Under the pieces are notes generated by a model, which saw nothing but the letters and a program-made list of their open reading frames with translations, ran no database searches and was not told the origin of the DNA. A stretch of 64,000 nt of DNA from Notolepis coatsorum (taxonomy: Eukaryota > Chordata > Actinopteri > Aulopiformes > Paralepididae). Shown here one piece after another: positions 1-12,800 of the stretch. Numbering within the stretch: the stretch's first letter is position 1; every line of letters begins with the position of its first letter. The translations under genes were made by a program, and so were the position numbers. The DNA lies in contig CAXASK010000014.1 of the NCBI GenBank assembly GCA_963971535.1, positions 1,081,805 to 1,145,804 on the forward strand, written 5' to 3'.

Positions 1-3000
1 ACCTCTCATAGAAACAGCCTGTCTCACCTCTCATAGAAACAGCCTGTATACCTGTCTCACCTCTCATAGAAACAGCCAGTCTACCTGTCTCACCTCTCAT
101 AGAAACAGCCTGTATACCTGTCTCACCTCTCGTAGAACCAGCCCGTCTACCTGTCTCACCTCTCATAGAACCAGCCTGTCTACCTGTCTCACCTCTCATA
201 GAAACAGCCTGTCTACCTGTCTCACCTCCTCTCATAGAAACAGCCCGTCTACCTGTCTCACCTCTCGTAGAAACAGCCTGTCTACCTGTCTCACCTCTCG
301 TAGAAACAGCCCGTCTACCTGTCTCACCTCTCATAGAAACAGCCTGTCTACCTGTCTCACCTCCTCTCATAGAAACAGCCTGTCTACCTGTCTCGCCTCT
401 CATAGAAACAGCCTGTCTACCTGTCTCACCTCTCGTAGAAACAGCCTGTCTACCTGTCTCACCTCTCATAGAAACAGCCTGTCTACCTGTCTCACCTCTC
501 ATAGAAACAGCCTGTCTACCTGTCTCACCTCTCATAGAAACAGCCTGTCTACCTGTCTCACCTCCTCTCGTAGAAACAGCCTGTCTACCTGTCTCACCTC
601 TCATAGAAACAGCCTGTCTACCTGTCTCACCTCTCGTAGAAACAGCCTGTCTACCTGTCTCACCTCTCATAGAAACAGCCTGTCTACCTGTCTCACCTCT
701 CGTAGAAACAGCCTGTCTACCTGTCTCACCTCTCGTAGAAACAGCCTGTCTACCTGTCTCACCTCCTCTCGTAGAAACAGCCTGTCTACCTGTCTCACCT
801 CTCATAGAAACAGCCTGTCTACCTGTCTCACCTCTCATAGAAACAGCCTGTCTACCTGTCTCACCTCTCATAGAAACAGCCTGTCTACCTGTCTCACCTC
901 TCATAGAAACAGCCTGTCTACCTGTCTCACCTCTCGTAGAAACAGCATGTCTACCTGTCTCACCTCTCATAGAAACAGCCTGTCTACCTGTCTCACCTCT
1001 CATAGAAACAGCCAGTCTACCTGTCTCACCTCTCATAGAAACAGCCTGTATACCTGTCTCACCTCTCGTAGAACCAGCCCGTCTACCTGTCTCACCTCTC
1101 ATAGAAACAGCCTGTCTACCTGTCTCACCTCTCATAGAAACAGCCTGTCTACCTGTCTCACCTCTCATTGAAACAGCCTGTATACCTGTCTCACCTCTCG
1201 TAGAACCAGCCCGTCTACCTGGCTCACCTCTCATAGAAACAGCCTGTCTACCTGTCTCACCTCTCATAGAAACAGCCTGTCTACCTGTCTCACCTCCTCT
1301 CATAGAACCAGCCTGTATACCTGTCTCACCTCTCATAGAAACAGCCTGTCTACCTGTCTCACCTCCTCTCATAGAAACAGCCCGTCTACCTGTCTCACCT
1401 CTCGATGAAACAGCCTGTCTACCGGTCTCACCTCTCGTAGAAACAGCCCGTCTACCTGTCTCACCTCTCATAGAAACAGCCTGTCTACCTGTCTCACCTC
1501 CTCTCATAGAAACAGCCTGTCTACCTGTCTCACCTCTCATAGAAACAGCCTGTCTACCTGTCTCACCTCCTCTCATAGAAACAGCCTGTCTACCTGTCTC
1601 ACCGCTCATAGAAACAGCCTGTCTACCTGTCTCACCTCCTCTCATAGAAACAGCCTGTCTACATGTCTCACCTCTCATAGAAACAGCCTGTCTACCTGTC
1701 TCACCTCTCATAGAAACAGCATGTCTACCTGTCTCACCTCTCATAGAAACAGCCTGTCTACCTGTCTCACCTCTCATAGAAACAGCCTGTCTACCTGTCT
1801 CACCTCTCGTAGAAACAGCCTGTATACCTGTCTCACCTCTCATAGCAACAGCCTGTCTACCTGTCTCACCTCTCATAGAAACAGCCCGTCTACCTGTCTC
1901 ACCTCTCGTAGAAACAGCCTGTCTACCTGTCTCACCTCTCGTAGAAACAGCCTGTCTACCTGTCTCACCTCCTCTCATAGAAACAGCATGTCTACCTGTC
2001 TCACCTCTCATAGAAACAGCCCGTCTACCTGTCTCACCTCTCATAGAAACAGCCTGTCTACCTGTCTCACCTCTCATAGAAACAGCCTGTCTACCTGTCT
2101 CACCTCTCATAGAAACAGCATGTCTACCTGTCTCACTTCTCATAGAAACAGCCAGTCTACCTGTCTCACCTCTCATAGAAACAGCCCGTCTACCTGTCTC
2201 ACCTCTCATAGAAACAGCCCGTCTACCTGTCTCACCTCTCATAGAAACAGCCCGTCTACCTGTCTCACCTCTCATAGAAACAGCCCGTCTACCTGTCTCA
2301 CCTCTCATAGAAACAGCCTGGCTCACCTCCTCTCATAGAAACAGCCTGTATCACCTCTCATAGAAACAGCCTGTCTACCTGTCTCACCTCTCATAGAAAC
2401 AGCCTGTCTACCTGTCTCACCTCTCATAGAAACAGCCTGTCTACCTGTCTCACCTCCTCTCATAGAAACAGCCTGTCTACCTGTCTCACCTCTCATAGAA
2501 ACAGCCCGTCTACCTGTCTCACCTCTCATAGAAACAGCCTGTCTACCTGTCTCACCTCTCATAGAAACAGCCTGTCTACCTGTCTCACCTCTCATAGAAA
2601 CAGCCTGTCTACCTGTCTCACCTCTCATAGAAACAGCCTGTCTACCTGTCTCACCTCTCATAGAAACAGCCTGTCTACCTGTCTCACCTCTCATAGAAAC
2701 AGCCTGTCTACCTGTCTCACCTCCTCTCATAGAAACAGCCTGTCTACCTGTCTCACCTCTCATAGAAACAGCCCGTCTACCTGTCTCACCTCTCATAGAA
2801 ACAGCCTGTCTACCTGTCTCACCTCTCATAGAAACAGCCTGTCTACCTGTCTCACCTCCTCTCATAGAAACAGCCTGTCTACCTGTCTCACCTCCTCTCA
2901 TAGAAACAGCCTGTCTCACCTGTCTCACCTCTCATAGAAACAGCCTGTCTACCTGTCTCACCTCCTCTCATAGAAACAGCCTGTCTACCTGTCTCACCTC

Positions 3001-6000
3001 CTCTCATAGAAACAGCCTGTCTACCTGTCTCACCTCCTCTCATAGAAACAGCCTGTCTACCTGTCTCACCTCTCATAGAAACAGCCTGTCTACCTGTCTC
3101 ACCTCTCATAGAAACAGCCTGTATACCTGTCTCACCTCTCATAGAAACAGCCTGTCTACCTGTCTCACCTCTCGTAGAAACAGCCTGTCTACCTGTCTCA
3201 CCTCCTCTCATAGAAACAGCCTGTCTACCTGTCTCACCTCTCATAGAAACAGCCTGTCTACCTGTCTCACCTCTCATAGAAACAGCCTGTCTACCTGTCT
3301 CACCTCTCATAGAAACAGCCTGTCTACCTGTCTCACCTCCTCTCATAGAAACAGCCTGTCTACCTGTCTCACCTCCTCTCATAGAAACAGCCTGTCTACC
3401 TGGCTCACCTCTCATAGAAACAGCCTGTCTACCTGTCTCACCTCTCATAGAAACAGCCTGTCTACCTGTCTCACCTCTCATAGAAACAGCCTGTCTACCT
3501 GTCTCACCTCTCATAGAAACAGCCTGTCTACCTGTCTCACCTCTCATAGAAACAGCCTGTCTACCTGTCTCACCTCTCATAGAAACAGCCTGTCTACCTG
3601 TCTCACCTCTCATAGAAACAGCCTGTCTACCTGTCTCACCTCTCATAGAAACAGCCTGTCTACCTGTCTCACCTCTCATAGAAACAGCCTGTCTACCTGT
3701 CTCACCTCTCATAGAAACAGCCTGTCTACCTGTCTCACCTCTCATAGAAACAGCCTGTCTACCTGTCTCACCTCTCATAGAACCAGCCTGTCTACCTGTC
3801 TCACCTCTCATAGAACCAGCCTGTCTACCTGTCTCACCTCTCATAGAACCAGCCTGTCTACCTGTCTCACCTCTCATAGAAACAGCCTGTCTACATGTCT
3901 CACCTCTCATAGAACCAGCCTGTCTACCTGTCTCACCTCTCATAGAACCAGCCTGTCTACCTGTCTCACCTCCTCTCATAGAAACAGCCTGTCTACCTGT
4001 CTCACCTCTCATAGAAACAGCCTGTCTACCTGTCTCACCTCCTCTCATAGAAACAGCCTGTCTACCTGTCTCACCTCCTCTCATAGAAACAGCCTGTCTA
4101 CCTGTCTCACCTCTCATAGAAACAGCCTGTCTACATGTCTCACCTCTCATAGAAACAGCCTGTCTACCTGTCTCACCTCTCATAGAAACAGCCTGTCTAC
4201 CTGTCTCACCTCTCATAGAAACAGCCTGTATACCTGTCTCGCCTCCTCTCATAGAACCAGCCTGTCTACCTGTCTCACCTCTCATAGAAACAGCCTGTCT
4301 ACCTGTCTCGCCTCCTCTCATAGAAACAGCCTGTCTACCTGTCTCACCTCTCATAGAAACAGCCTGTCTACCTGTCTCACCTCTCATAGAAACAACCTGT
4401 CTACCTGTCTCACCTCTCATAGAAACAGCCTGTCTACCTGTCTCACCTCTCATAGAAACAGTCTGTCTACCTGTCTCACCTCTCATAGAAACAGCCTGTC
4501 TGCCTGTCTCACCTCCTCTCATAGAACCAGCCTGTCTACCTGTCTCACCTCTCATAGAAACAGCCTGTCTACCTGTCTCACCTCATAGAAACAGCCTGTC
4601 TACCTGTCTCACCTCTCATAGAAACAGCATGTCTACATGTCTCACCTCTCATAGAAACAGCCTGTATACCTGTCTCACCTCTCATAGAAACAGCCTGTCT
4701 ACCTGTCTCACCTCTCATAGAAACAGCCTGTCTACCTGTCTCACCTCTCATAGAAACAGCCTGTCTACCTGTCTCGCCTCTCATAGAAACAGCCTGTCTA
4801 CCTGTCTCACCTCCTCTCATAGAAACAGCCTGTCTACCTGTCTCACCTCCTCTCGTAGAAACAGCCTGTCTACCTGTCTCACCTCTCGTAGAAACAGCCT
4901 GTCTGCCTGTCTCACCTCTCATAGAAACAGCCTGTCTACCTGTCTCACCTCTCATAGAAACAGCCTGTCTACCTGTCTCACCTCTCATAGAAACAGCCCG
5001 TATACCTGTCTCACCTCTCATAGAAACAGCCCGTCTACCTGTCTCACCTCTCATAGAAACAGCCTGTCTACCTGCCTCACCTCTCATAGAAACAGCCTGT
5101 CTACCTGTCTCACCTCTCATAGAAACAGCCTGTCTACCTGTCTCACCTCTCATAGAAACAGCCCGTCTACCTGTCTCACCTCTCATAGAAACAGCCCGTC
5201 TACCTGTCTCACCTCTCATAGAAACAGTCTGTCTACCTGTCTCACCTCTCATAGAAACAGCCTGTCTACCTGTCTCACCTCTCATAGAAACAGCCTGTCT
5301 ACCTGTCTCACCTCTCATAGAAACAGCCTGTCTACCTGTCTCACCTCTCATAGAAACAGCCTGTCTACCTGTCTCACCTCCTCTCATAGAAACAGCCTGT
5401 CTACCTGTCTCACCTCCTCTCATAGAAACAGCCTGTCTACCTGTCTCACCTCTCATAGAAACAGCCTGTCTACCTGTCTCACCTCTCATAGAAACAGCCT
5501 GTCTACCTGTCTCACCTCCTCTCATAGAAACAGCCTGTCTACCTGTCTCACCTCTCATAGAAACAGCCTGTCTACCTGTCTCACCTCCTCTCATAGAAAC
5601 AGCCTGTCTACCTGTCTCACCTCTCATAGAAACAGCCTGTCTACCTGTCTCACCTCTCATAGAAACAGCCTGTCTACCTGTCTCACCTCTCATAGAAACA
5701 GCCCGTCTACCTGTCTCACCTCTCATAGAAACAACCTGTCTACCTGTCTCACCTCTCATAGAAACAGCCTGTCTACCTGTCTCACCTCTCATAGAAACAG
5801 CCTATCTACCTGTCTCACCTCTCATAGAAACAGCCTGTCTACCTGTCTCACCTCTCATAGAAACAGCCTGTCTACCTGTCTCACCTCTCATAGAAACAGC
5901 CCGTCTACCTGTCTCACCTCTCATAGAAACAGCCTGTCTACCTGTCTCACCTCTCATAGAAACAGCCTGTCTACCTGTCTCACCTCTCATAGAAACAGCC

Positions 6001-7650
6001 TATCTACCTGTCTCACCTCTCATAGAAACAGCCTGTCTACCTGTCTCACCTCTCATAGAAACAGCCTGTCTACCTGTCTCACCTCTCATAGAAACAGCCT
6101 GTCTACCTGTCTCACCTCATAGAAACAGCCTGTCTACCTGTCTCACCTCGTAGAAACAGCCTGTCTACCTGTCTCACCTTTCATAGAAACAGCCTGTCTA
6201 CCTGGCTCACCTCTCATAGAAACAGCCTGTCTACCTGTCTCACCTCTCATAGAAACAGCCTGTCTACCTGTCTCACCTCTCATAGAAACAGCCTGTCTAC
6301 CTGTCTCACCTCTCATAGAAAACAGCCTGTCTACCTGTCTCACCTCATAGAAACAGCCTGTCTACCTGTCTCACCTCATAGAAACAGCCTGTCTACCTGT
6401 CTCACCTCATAGAAACAGCCTGTCTACCTGTCTCACCTCTCGTAGAAACAGCCTGTCTACCTGTCTCACCTCTCATAGAAACAGCCTGTCTACCTGTCTC
6501 ACCTCTCATAGAAACAGCCTGTCTACCTGTCTCACCTCTCATAGAAACAGCCTGTCTACCTGTCTCACCTCTCATAGAAACAGCCTGTCTACCTGTCTCA
6601 CCTCTCATAGAAACAGCCTGTCTCACCTGTCTCACCTCATAGAAACAGCCTGTCTACCTGTCTCACCTCCTCTCATAGAAACAGCCTGTCTACCTGTCTC
6701 ACCTCTCATAGAAACAGCCTGTCTACCTGTCTCACCTCTCATAGAAACAGCCTGTCTACCTGTCTCACCTCCTCTCATAGAAACAGCCTGTCTACCTGTC
6801 TCACCTCTCGTAGAAACAGCCTGTCTACCTGTCTCACCTCATAGAAACAGCCTGTCTACCTGTCTCACCTCTCGTAGAAACAGCCTGTCTACCTGTCTCA
6901 CCTCTCATAGAAACAGCCTGTCTACCTGTCTCACCTCTCATAGAAACAGCCTGTCTCACCTGTCTCACCTCTCATAGAAACAGCCTGTCTACCTGTCTCA
7001 CCTCTCATAGAAACAGCCTGTCTACCTGTCTCACCTCCTCTCATAGAAACAGCCTGTCTACCTGTCTCACCTCCTCTCATAGAAACAGCCTGTCTCACCT
7101 GTCTCACCTCTCATAGAAACAGCCTGTCTACCTGTCTCACCTCCTCTCATAGAAACAGCCTGTCTACCTGTCTCACCTCCTCTCATAGAAACAGCCTGTC
7201 TACCTGTCTCACCTCCTCTCATAGAAACAGCCTGTCTACCTGTCTCACCTCTCATAGAAACAGCCTGTCTACCTGTCTCACCTCTCATAGAAACAGCCTG
7301 TCTACCTGTCTCACCTCCTCTCATAGAAACAGCCTGTCTACCTGTCTCACCTCCTCTCATAGAAACAGCCTGTCTACCTGTCTCGCCTCTCATAGAACCA
7401 GCCCGGCGTCTACCTGTCTCGCCTCTCGTAGAACCAGCCCGGCGTCTACCTGTCTCGCCTCTCGTAGAACCAGCCCGGCGTCTACCTGTCTCGCCTCTCG
7501 TAGAACCAGCCCGGCGTCTACCTGTCTCGCCTCTCGTAGAACCAGCCCGGCGTCTACCTGTCTCGCCTCTCGTAGAACCAGCCCGGCGTCTACCTGTCTC
7601 GCCTCTCGTAGAACCAGCCCGGCGTCTACCTGTCTCGCCTCTCGTAAGCC
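1..7650. repeat. Giant 33-bp minisatellite (about 225-230 copies)
   Basis: The stretch is a head-to-tail array of a 33-bp unit built on cagcctgtctacctgtctca followed by cctctcatagaaa. A 36-bp form with an extra ctc is interspersed, and some units read ctcgtag or cccgt. It starts outside the window and ends about 50 bp before rabep1 exon 1. Units of 33 and 36 bp are multiples of three, so both strands carry long open frames (up to 555 codons). These are by-products of the period and not genes. Each unit is pyrimidine-rich and ends in tag, so it resembles a 3' splice site. Confidence 0.97.
7385..7645. repeat. Homogenised 36-bp terminal sub-array
   Basis: The last seven or eight units of the big array form a distinct subfamily. 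They are 36 bp long, GC-richer, and marked by agcccggcgtctacctgtct, cgcctctcgtag and accagcc. The copies are nearly identical, which suggests a recent local amplification at the edge of the array. Confidence 0.9.
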
Positions 7651-7701
7651 CGTCCGCCCCCCGGCTGTCTCTCACAGAAACCCGTCTTGTCTGGTCTGCA
7701 G

Positions 7702-7818
7702 GTGAAGAAGCTCCAGGTGATGCTGCGTCAGGCCAACGACCAGCTGGAGAGGAGCATGACCGAGAAGACCCACCTGGAGGACGCCGCCCGGCTGGGCAAC
7801 GAGGAGACCACGGGCAAG
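7702..7818 (+). CDS. rabep1: rabep1 visible exon 1
   Basis: This 39-codon exon, phase 0 on both sides, contains [13 protein letters not shown], which matches the rabaptin coiled coil. The acceptor is ctggtctgcag. The donor gtctgg is weak and runs straight into a CA-rich microsatellite. It is the first recognisable exon after the 33-bp array. Confidence 0.9.
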
Positions 7819-9774
7819 GTCTGGACACACACACACGCACATACACACACATACACACGCACATACACACACGCTCACCCACCCATATTACATTTGAATG
7901 CCAATATCGGCCGATAACATCGGACATCGCTAACTGAGACGATCAAAGACTGTCCCTCACGTCGTCGTCGTCGTCCTTTTGTTACGCCAACTGTCCCGCG
8001 GGGGGCGCCGGTTCATATCACGGAGCTTGCCTTTCTGCCGGTAAAACGTTTTGCCAACGTTAGCGGCTCGCTGACCGCCGCTGTCCCAACAACAAGACTG
8101 TACGGTTTTGCGCGCACTTAAAAAAAAATTTAAAATTAAAAGAATAGTGGGATTCAATTGTGAACACATGGTGTGCATCATTCGGCTGCCGGCTTTAGGG
8201 CACTTTCACATATAGTTTTGCTGGACTCTGTGCGGTTTGGGGGGTGAAGTTGCAACATTGTTGCATTCTTCATTTGGTTCGTCTGCGTTCACACTGCAAT
8301 TTGTCAAGTGCACCAAACTTTCTGAACAATGTCACGCGGTCGAAAAGGGCGCTCGTCTATTGGATATATATAGAATCCCAAAAACAGGCTTCGGGGACAG
8401 CTCTACAATTATCAGGAGCAGCCCAGCGCACACACACACACACCACATTCGAACACGTCGAAAAGGGCGCTTGTCTATTGGACACAATAGCGAGTGGAAA
8501 TCCCTCCCCTTCAGGAGTGAAATCCGCGAAACACAAACATGCAGCAACATCCACTCGCGTCTCACACACTCATACATACACACACGCATACACACACACA
8601 CGCACGCGCGCGCACACAGCACACTCCGCTCCGCTGACAGCAGGGACTCTCTCTCTGTTTCACGGTGAAGTAGAGCAGGCGGGACAGCGCCGCGTCACTT
8701 CCTATATTTGGTCCGATGAAACGAACCCAGACCTACGTTTTCAGGCGGACCAGAGTTTGCGTGTTTGGTCCGCACCAGAGTTCGACTGAGCATTCACACC
8801 ACCCCAAAAAAAAGCGGACTATCCGAGAAAACGAACTCTGGTCCGATAGTCCGGACCAAACGGCTCTGGTGTGAAAGCACCCTGAGAGACGGTTGCTGCT
8901 GTGCTGTGTTGCAGATGGCGGCTCTCGTCCAGCGGGTGGAGGAGTCGGAGACGCTGCTGACGTCGCTGCAGCAGGGCTTCGGCCAGGCCAAGAGGACCAC
9001 ACAGGAGCAGATGGTGAGGGGCACGGGGTTAGGACCAGGGCCAGGCCAAGAGGACCACACAGGAGCAGATGGTGAGGGGCACGGGGTTAGGACCAGGGCC
9101 AGGCCAAGAGGACCACACAGGAGCAGATGGTGAGGGGCACGGGGTTAGGACCAGGGCCAGGCCAAGAGGACCACACAGGAGCAGATGGTGAGGGGCACGG
9201 GGTTAGGACCAGGGCCAGGCCAAGAGGACCACACAGGAGCAGATGGTGAGGGGCACGGGGTTAGGACCAGGGCCAGGCCAAGAGGACCACACAGGAGCAG
9301 ATGGTGAGGGGCACGGGGTTAGGACCAGGGCCAGGCCAAGAGGACCACACAGGAGCAGATGGTGAGGGGCACGGGGTTAGGACCAGGGCCAGGCCAAGAG
9401 GACCACACAGGAGCAGATGGTGAGGGGCACGGGGTTAGGACCAGGGCCAGGCCAAGAGGACCACACAGGAGCAGATGGTGAGGGGCACGGGGTTAGGACC
9501 AGGGCCAGGCCAAGAGGACCACGCAGGAGCAGATGGTGAGGGGCACGGGGTTAGGACCAGGGCCAGGCCAAGAGGACCACACAGGAGCAGATGGTGAGGG
9601 GCACGGGGTTAGGACCAGGGCCAGGCCAAGAGGACCACACAGGAGCAGATGGTGAGGGGCACAGGGTGTCTCTCTCTTGATTTACAACAGTGGTGCCCAA
9701 CCAGTCGATCGCGATCAACAGGTAGATCGCGGGCTGATTTCAAGTAGATCTCGATTAATAAAATTCGATTATTT

Positions 9775-9805
<31 letters not shown>

Positions 9806-12800
9806 AGTTTTGCTAAATCAGCTCCGCCTCTCTTTGTTAACTACAACAAGCGATGCTGTTTGTTATTTAAGACGAGGTCGGACTCGGCACTGACAGATTT
9901 GTGTTCATTGTGCTGCTTTTATAAAGCCTCAAATGACTGCTTACAATATACAATTTTGGCTGGTAGCTCTCGGCTAGGTGGTAAATAAAAAAGTAGATCT
10001 TGGTTAAAAAAAGGTTGGGCACCCCTGGTCTACAACAAGGCCCCGTTTGATAGAGAACAATCAACTTTGCGTGTGTTGTAGCGCTATTTCAGAACATAGT
10101 TATTATGAGGTGCTTTACAAGAAAGACCGATAAGTAAGTGGGTTTTTATTTATATATAGCACCCTTTTCAACAACGTTGCAATGTGCTTCACGTGATACA
10201 GGAATAATAGAAGGTGCATCACATGACACAATAATTAAAACAAGGTGCATCACATGACACAATAATTAAAACAAGGTGCATCGCATAACACAATAATTAA
10301 AACGAGGTGCATCACATGACACAATAATTAAAACAAGGTGCATCACATGACACAATAATTAAAACAAGGTGCATCGCATAACACAATAATTTAAACGAGG
10401 TGCATCACATGACACAATAATTAAAACGAGGTGCATCACATGACACAATAATTAAAACGAGGTGCATCACATGACACAATAATTAAAACGAGGTGCATCA
10501 CATGACACAATAATTAAAACAAGGTGCATCGCATAACACAATAATTAAAACAAGATGCATCACATGACACAATAATTAAAACAAGGTGCATCACATGACA
10601 CAATAATTAAAACAAGGTGCATCACATAACACAATAATTAAAACAAGGTGCATCACATGACACAATAATTAAAACGAGGTGCATCACATGACACAATAAT
10701 TAAAACAAGGTGCATCACATGACACAATAATTAAAACAAGGTGCATCACATGACACGATAATTAAAACAAGGTGCATCACATGACACAATAATTAAAACA
10801 AGGTGCATCACATGACACGATAATTAAAACAAGGTGCATCACATGACACAATAATTAAAACAAGGTGCATCACATAACACAATAATTAAAACAAGGTGCA
10901 TCACATGACACAATAATTAAAACGAGGTGCATCACATGACACAATAATTAAAACAAGGTGCATCACATGACACAATAATTAAAACGAGGTGCATCACATG
11001 ACACAATAATTAAAACAAGGTGCATCACATGACACAATAATTAAAACAAGGTGCATCACATGACACGATAATTAAAACAAGGTGCATCACATGACACAAT
11101 AATTAAAACAAGGTGCATCACATGACACGATAATTAAAACGAGGTGCATCACATGACACAATAATTAAAACAAGGTGCATCACATGACACAATAATTAAA
11201 ACAAGGTGCATCACATGACACAATAATTAAAACAAGGTGCATCACATAACACAATAATTAAAACAAGGTGCATCACATAACACAATAATTAATAGAAGGT
11301 GCATCACATAACACAATAATTAATAGAAGGTGCATCACATAACACAATAATTAAAACAAGGTGCATCACATGACACAAAAGCAGCTAAATGCAAGAGGAC
11401 AACAACAACAACATTACAGTACAGCCTCTAAAGAGGGAAGGCAAGTTGGTAGAGTTGTGTTTTGAGAAGATTCCTATTTATTTTTTATTTTTAGGGTCAG
11501 ATTAAAGTCTATAATCAAATTGAAGTCTGACATTTTAAAAAAAATAATAAAATAAATACATTTCACAATAAAAGCTTGCTGAAAAAAATTATATTTAAAG
11601 AAGAAGAAAAAACCACATAAAGAGGAAGAATGAAACCGCAGGAATGAAACGAGGCCACTATAAAAAGGTCTTTCTATGTTTTGAGTAGGGTTGTTCCAAA
11701 GCTGAGGGGCCCTGGCAGGAAAAAGCAGAAGTAGAAAAGATCTTGAGTGTCTTCAGTGGGCATGTGTTGTTCTGTCCCATGTGTCCCGTGACTCCCTGAG
11801 GGACGTCTTCTGAACTCATCCCTCTTTAGGAACTGCAGGGTGTCATTGTGGAAGGGAAAGACACTACTCCTAGAACAATCATTTGGAGAATGCCTCCTAC
11901 CAAAAAGACTGGGGTGAATAGGTGTATGTGGTAAAAATAAATAAATAAAAATATGAATTCCTTTATTAAATAATTATTCTAGCTTATATCATTATAAATC
12001 AAAGGGAAATCTCTTTGAGGCAGTGTGTTAGCCCAGAAGATACTTCTATACTATAGTGTATTGTTAACTAAATAGTTGGCTCTGCACATGGGAACAACCC
12101 AGTGAAACAATAACCACAGTGTTTCCAGGGACCCCGACTTCCTCCGAGGACCGTTTGTTCAAACAGTTGCCATCTTTTATTTATTTATTACATTGTTCTT
12201 AGTTTCAAGTTTCCCCTCCCGAAACTATATAAAGCCCCTTTTAAATTTAGAACATCTCTCCTAGCAAAAAAAATAAAAAGGACAGCGCTAAAGTCAAACT
12301 CAGACGGAGCTGTCTAGGTATTTTCCGGTGAATCACCCCCCCCCCCCCCGGTATTTGGCCGGCGTGAATCACGAGGTGGAAACAAACCTGTCTTGTGTTT
12401 CTGGCAATAAAAAACTAGTTACCAACCAACATTAAAAAAAAATGTCATGGCCGAGGCGGCTAGGTGGTGTAGTGGGCAAGGCACTCGCCACCAGTGTGGA
12501 GACGCTACGATTCGCGTGTTCGAATCCAGCTCTCCACATTGCTTTCAGTTTAGCTGGTCGTCCGCAGTAATACACATTGGCCGTATTACGGGGAGGGAAA
12601 CTGAAGGGTGGGGATCGGACGTTGTGAACAAGCGACTCCTACAGGTCGGTTGGTGCGCCTGCGCAGTAGAATCAGGAAGTGTCTGGGGCAGCGTGAGCCT
12701 CCCACGCGTTACTCCTCGACACTGAGAGATCGAGCTGCGCAGGTGAAAAGATGCGACTGCTGTTACCTCAAGTACCGGAGGGGACTTGTGCCATGTATGA

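Noticed and set aside
947-6635. Long open frames on both strands (up to 555 codons, STCLTSHRNSL and TGRQAVSMRGE repeats)
   Set aside because: They are products of a 33/36-bp period without stops. No splice, promoter or domain support, and the opposite strand is equally open.
8237-9133. Frames around 8237-9133 as extra genes or exons
   Set aside because: They mix MITE, microsatellite and out-of-phase exon 2 sequence; only 8915-9013 fits rabaptin.
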